From contig JAUWXJ010000101.1 of the NCBI GenBank assembly GCA_030616425.1, positions 1 to 8,317 of the forward strand: a stretch of DNA of 8,317 nt, written 5' to 3'. The notes beneath the pieces were generated by a model that saw only the letters and a program-made list of their open reading frames with translations, was not told the DNA's origin and made no database searches. How positions within the stretch are numbered: the stretch's first letter is position 1; the number at the start of each line of letters is the position of its first letter. This document shows, in pieces, positions 6,244 to 8,317 of the stretch. Made by a program: the position numbers and the translations under genes. Source of the stretch: Desulfobacterales bacterium. Lineage in GTDB: Bacteria > Desulfobacterota > Desulfobacteria > Desulfobacterales > C00003060.

Positions 6244-8028
6244 TTGACTGTAACCAAGGACGATCTGCAGCATCGGTTCAAGTTTGAGGTAACCGCCATG
6301 CCTGGCGGCGAGGTGGTCAACCGATGTTTTGACTGCGGCACATGTGCGGGTGTGTGCCCTGTTAGTGAGGCTGATCCCGCCTTTGACCCCAGAAGAATTA
6401 TCCACATGATCAAAATGGGTCTCAAGGATCGGCTCCTTGGTTCTGAAGTCATATGGTACTGCTCACATTGTGACACCTGTGCCTTTGTTTGTCCGCAGGA
6501 TGTGCAGTTTAGCAGCGTGGTACGTGCGCTTCGTGAGATGGCAGTAAAGGAAGGCTATGTCGATCCTGCTGCCTTTGAACAGCTGGGGACAGGTCCTTGC
6601 AAGGCGTTGTGTCCGGCTCACATAAGCATCTCGGGATTTATTACTGCTATTTCTCAGGGGAAATACGCCGAGGGGCTAAAGCTGATTAAAAGAGAGATGC
6701 CTTTTCCTGGTGTGTGCGGCCGCGTCTGCCCTCATCCGTGCGAGGGAGAGTGCAACCGTGGGAAAGTGGACGAACCAATAGCGATTGAATACCTCAAGCG
6801 GTTTCTGGCGGATGCGGACCTTTCATCAGATACCCGCTATCTGCCTGAAATAAAAGACCGGAAGGAGGATAAGGTAGCCATTGTGGGAGCGGGTCCTGCA
6901 GGGCTCACAGCGGCGTATTATCTGGCCATTTATGGGTATCGCGTGACGGTCTTTGAAAAACTTCCTGTGGCAGGGGGCATGATGGCTGTTGGTATTCCAG
7001 AGTACCGTCTGCCCCGGAACATTCTTCAGGCAGAGATCGATGTTATCAAGGATCTAGGCGTTGAGATCAAGCTCGATTTTGAGATCGGCAAGGATCTCAG
7101 CTTTGAAGATATGCGAAAGGATTTCAAAGCGGTATTTATCAGCGTTGGATGTCATCAGGCCATGAAGCTGGGAATCCCGGGCGAGGATGACTTGGAGGGC
7201 GTTGTGGACTGCATCACGTTTCTGAGAGAGATTAACTTGGGGAAACCCCCTGCGTATAAGGGACGATTGGTAGTTCTTGGTGGAGGGAATGCAGCTATTG
7301 ACTCTGCACGTGTGGCCAAACGATTGGGGTGTGATAACGTGGCTATCCTTTATCGAAGGACACGAGAGGAGATGCCGGCAAGCCCGTGGGAGGTTGAAGA
7401 GGCTATCGAAGAAGGGGTTGATCTTGAGTTCTTGACGGCCCCTGAAAGAATTGTCGGCGACAACGGCAAGGTGACCGGCCTGGAGTGTATCCGCATGACT
7501 ATGGGAGAGCCGGACGAATCGGGTCGGCGAAAACCGATTCCGATTGAAGGGTCTGAATTTACCGTCAAGGCTGATGTCATTGTAGTAGCCATTGGACAGC
7601 GTTCTGAACTCTCTTTTCTCGGCAAGGGCCATGGGATCGACGTTTCGCGCAGGAACATCATAGAAGTAGATCCTGTAACTGCGGCTACCAATATCCCGGG
7701 TATTTTCGCAGGGGGGGATGTTGCGTCCGGTCCTAGGATCGTCGTGGAAGCGGTCGCTTTCGGGAAGAAGGCCGCCATATCAATCGATCGTTATCTAAAG
7801 GGAGAAGATATCAAATCCGGCCGTGGCGAGGACTGGAAGGGGATGGAGCTTGAGCAGGATCACATAGAGCCTGCAGCAAGACAACCGATGTCGCGCCTAC
7901 CTCTTGTACAGCGCAACAGGGCCTTTAATGAGGTGGATCTGGGCTTCAACGAGGAACAGGCCAGATGCGAAGCCGGCCGTTGTCTTAGAATATGTGGAAT
8001 CCAAAAACCAAAAGAGAGCGAGACATAG
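6244..8028 (+). CDS. HdrC-like iron-sulfur domain fused to GltD/NfnL-type FAD NAD(P)H oxidoreductase
   Basis: This predicted cytosolic electron-transfer flavoprotein has 594 residues from TTG 6244. Residues 1-105 are HdrC-like: CFDCGTCAGVCP (C28, C31, C34, C38), DPRRIIHMIKMG, and CSHCDTCAFVCP (C73, C76, C79, C83), with the classic WYCSHC context. From ~115 on it is a GltD-type module: an N-terminal Fe-S helical domain (C119, C123; C158, C162, C166, C170 in VCGRVCPHPC), FAD motif VGAGPAG (214-220), EKLPVAGGMM, NAD(P)H motif GGGNAAIDSAR (346-356) followed by YRRTREEMPAS, and the FAD-closing AGGDVASGP. The two arginines of YRR favour NADPH (family inference). The tail EAGRCLRIC resembles the lead into an extra C-terminal Fe-S domain, but the protein stops there. 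HdrC normally connects HdrA to HdrB; here an NAD(P)H module takes that place, suggesting electron exchange between HdrA and NAD(P)H. The exact physiological reaction is unknown. It is 8 bp from the next GltD-like gene. Confidence 0.88.
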   Translation: MTVTKDDLQHRFKFEVTAMPGGEVVNRCFDCGTCAGVCPVSEADPAFDPRRIIHMIKMGLKDRLLGSEVIWYCSHCDTCAFVCPQDVQFSSVVRALREMAVKEGYVDPAAFEQLGTGPCKALCPAHISISGFITAISQGKYAEGLKLIKREMPFPGVCGRVCPHPCEGECNRGKVDEPIAIEYLKRFLADADLSSDTRYLPEIKDRKEDKVAIVGAGPAGLTAAYYLAIYGYRVTVFEKLPVAGGMMAVGIPEYRLPRNILQAEIDVIKDLGVEIKLDFEIGKDLSFEDMRKDFKAVFISVGCHQAMKLGIPGEDDLEGVVDCITFLREINLGKPPAYKGRLVVLGGGNAAIDSARVAKRLGCDNVAILYRRTREEMPASPWEVEEAIEEGVDLEFLTAPERIVGDNGKVTGLECIRMTMGEPDESGRRKPIPIEGSEFTVKADVIVVAIGQRSELSFLGKGHGIDVSRRNIIEVDPVTAATNIPGIFAGGDVASGPRIVVEAVAFGKKAAISIDRYLKGEDIKSGRGEDWKGMELEQDHIEPAARQPMSRLPLVQRNRAFNEVDLGFNEEQARCEAGRCLRICGIQKPKESET

Positions 8029-8036
8029 ACTATACT

Positions 8037-8317
8037 ATGACAAGAAACAAACTCGGCACGGAAGTCGAATATCCCCCTTGTAGGTCAGCGTGTCCTATTT
8101 TGACCGACGTGCGGGAATATGTGCAGCTGATCGCTGAAAGAAGATATGAAGAGGCATTTGTTTCCATAAGGAAGCTGAATCCCTTGCCTCGCGTGTGTGG
8201 TCGTATCTGCACACACCCGTGCGAGGTGGTCTGCAAGCGGGGACAGGTGGATGAACCGATTGCCATTGCCGCCTTGAAACGCTTTGCTTCTGATGGCCCC
8301 TGGATGGAAGAGTACAA
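8037..8317 (+). CDS. Second GltD-like FAD oxidoreductase (5' end, runs off window)
   Basis: The first 93 codons of another glutamate-synthase-small-subunit-like protein are visible. The sequence contains YPPCRSACP, an amphipathic stretch REYVQLIAERRYEEAF, and VCGRICTHPCEVVCKRGQVDEPIAIAALKRF. This is the N-terminal Fe-S helical domain that precedes the FAD domain in GltD, NfnL and dihydropyrimidine dehydrogenase. It is paralogous to residues ~115-190 of the preceding gene but has no HdrC domain in front. It starts with ATG 8037, 8 bp after the upstream TAG. No good Shine-Dalgarno sequence is close, so it may be translated by coupling. The FAD and NAD(P)H domains lie outside the window, so its function beyond an NAD(P)H or ferredoxin-linked oxidoreductase is not resolved. 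Confidence 0.85.
   Translation, partial: MTRNKLGTEVEYPPCRSACPILTDVREYVQLIAERRYEEAFVSIRKLNPLPRVCGRICTHPCEVVCKRGQVDEPIAIAALKRFASDGPWMEEY

Noticed and set aside
6244..8028. Plain glutamate synthase small subunit (GltD)
   Set aside because: No GltB large subunit is present and the protein has an HdrC-like front domain. The redox-complex context fits better.

Overview
The window is a same-strand (+) gene cluster from an anaerobic bacterium that runs the Wood-Ljungdahl pathway and makes selenoproteins. A Desulfobacterota (sulfate-reducer-like) or syntroph/acetogen-type host is the best guess. This rests on the gene content (folD, cooS, hdrA, mvhD, GltD-type flavoproteins), the style of the proteins and the intergenic repeat, not on any marker gene, so taxonomy is inference.

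Layout: (1) 2-220, the 3' end of folD (one-carbon/THF branch). (2) 289-2241, a full-length nickel CO dehydrogenase, cooS, with a strong RBS. (3) 2241-5255, a double-length HdrA flavoprotein of 1004 codons, interrupted in frame by UGA at 2421-2423. (4) 5277-5933, an MvhD-type iron-sulfur protein of 218 residues, interrupted in frame by UGA at 5481-5483. (5) 5934-6243, a 310-bp AT-rich, repeat-bearing gap with no gene. (6) 6244-8028, a fusion of an HdrC-type double [4Fe-4S] domain to a GltD/NfnL-type FAD/NAD(P)H oxidoreductase, probably starting at TTG. (7) 8037-8317, the start of a second GltD-like gene that runs off the window.

The main result is that hdrA and mvhD are most likely both selenoprotein genes. 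Each internal UGA sits where the family has a conserved cysteine, homology continues in the same frame on both sides, and each UGA is followed by a hairpin with a G-containing apical loop at a bacterial SECIS-like distance. Read conventionally, each gene would be split into two false ORFs. UGA also serves as the real stop of hdrA, and Trp is encoded by UGG, so a genetic-code change is unlikely.

Working model (inference): CooS interconverts CO and CO2. Electrons pass through iron-sulfur clusters to the two-FAD HdrA, with MvhD as the electron-entry or docking subunit, and on to the HdrC-GltD fusion, which could couple the chain to NAD(P)H. No HdrB (the heterodisulfide-reducing subunit), acetyl-CoA synthase, hydrogenase, cooF or cooC is seen here. 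That makes a CO/ferredoxin/NAD(P)H electron-transfer or bifurcation complex more likely than a true heterodisulfide reductase.
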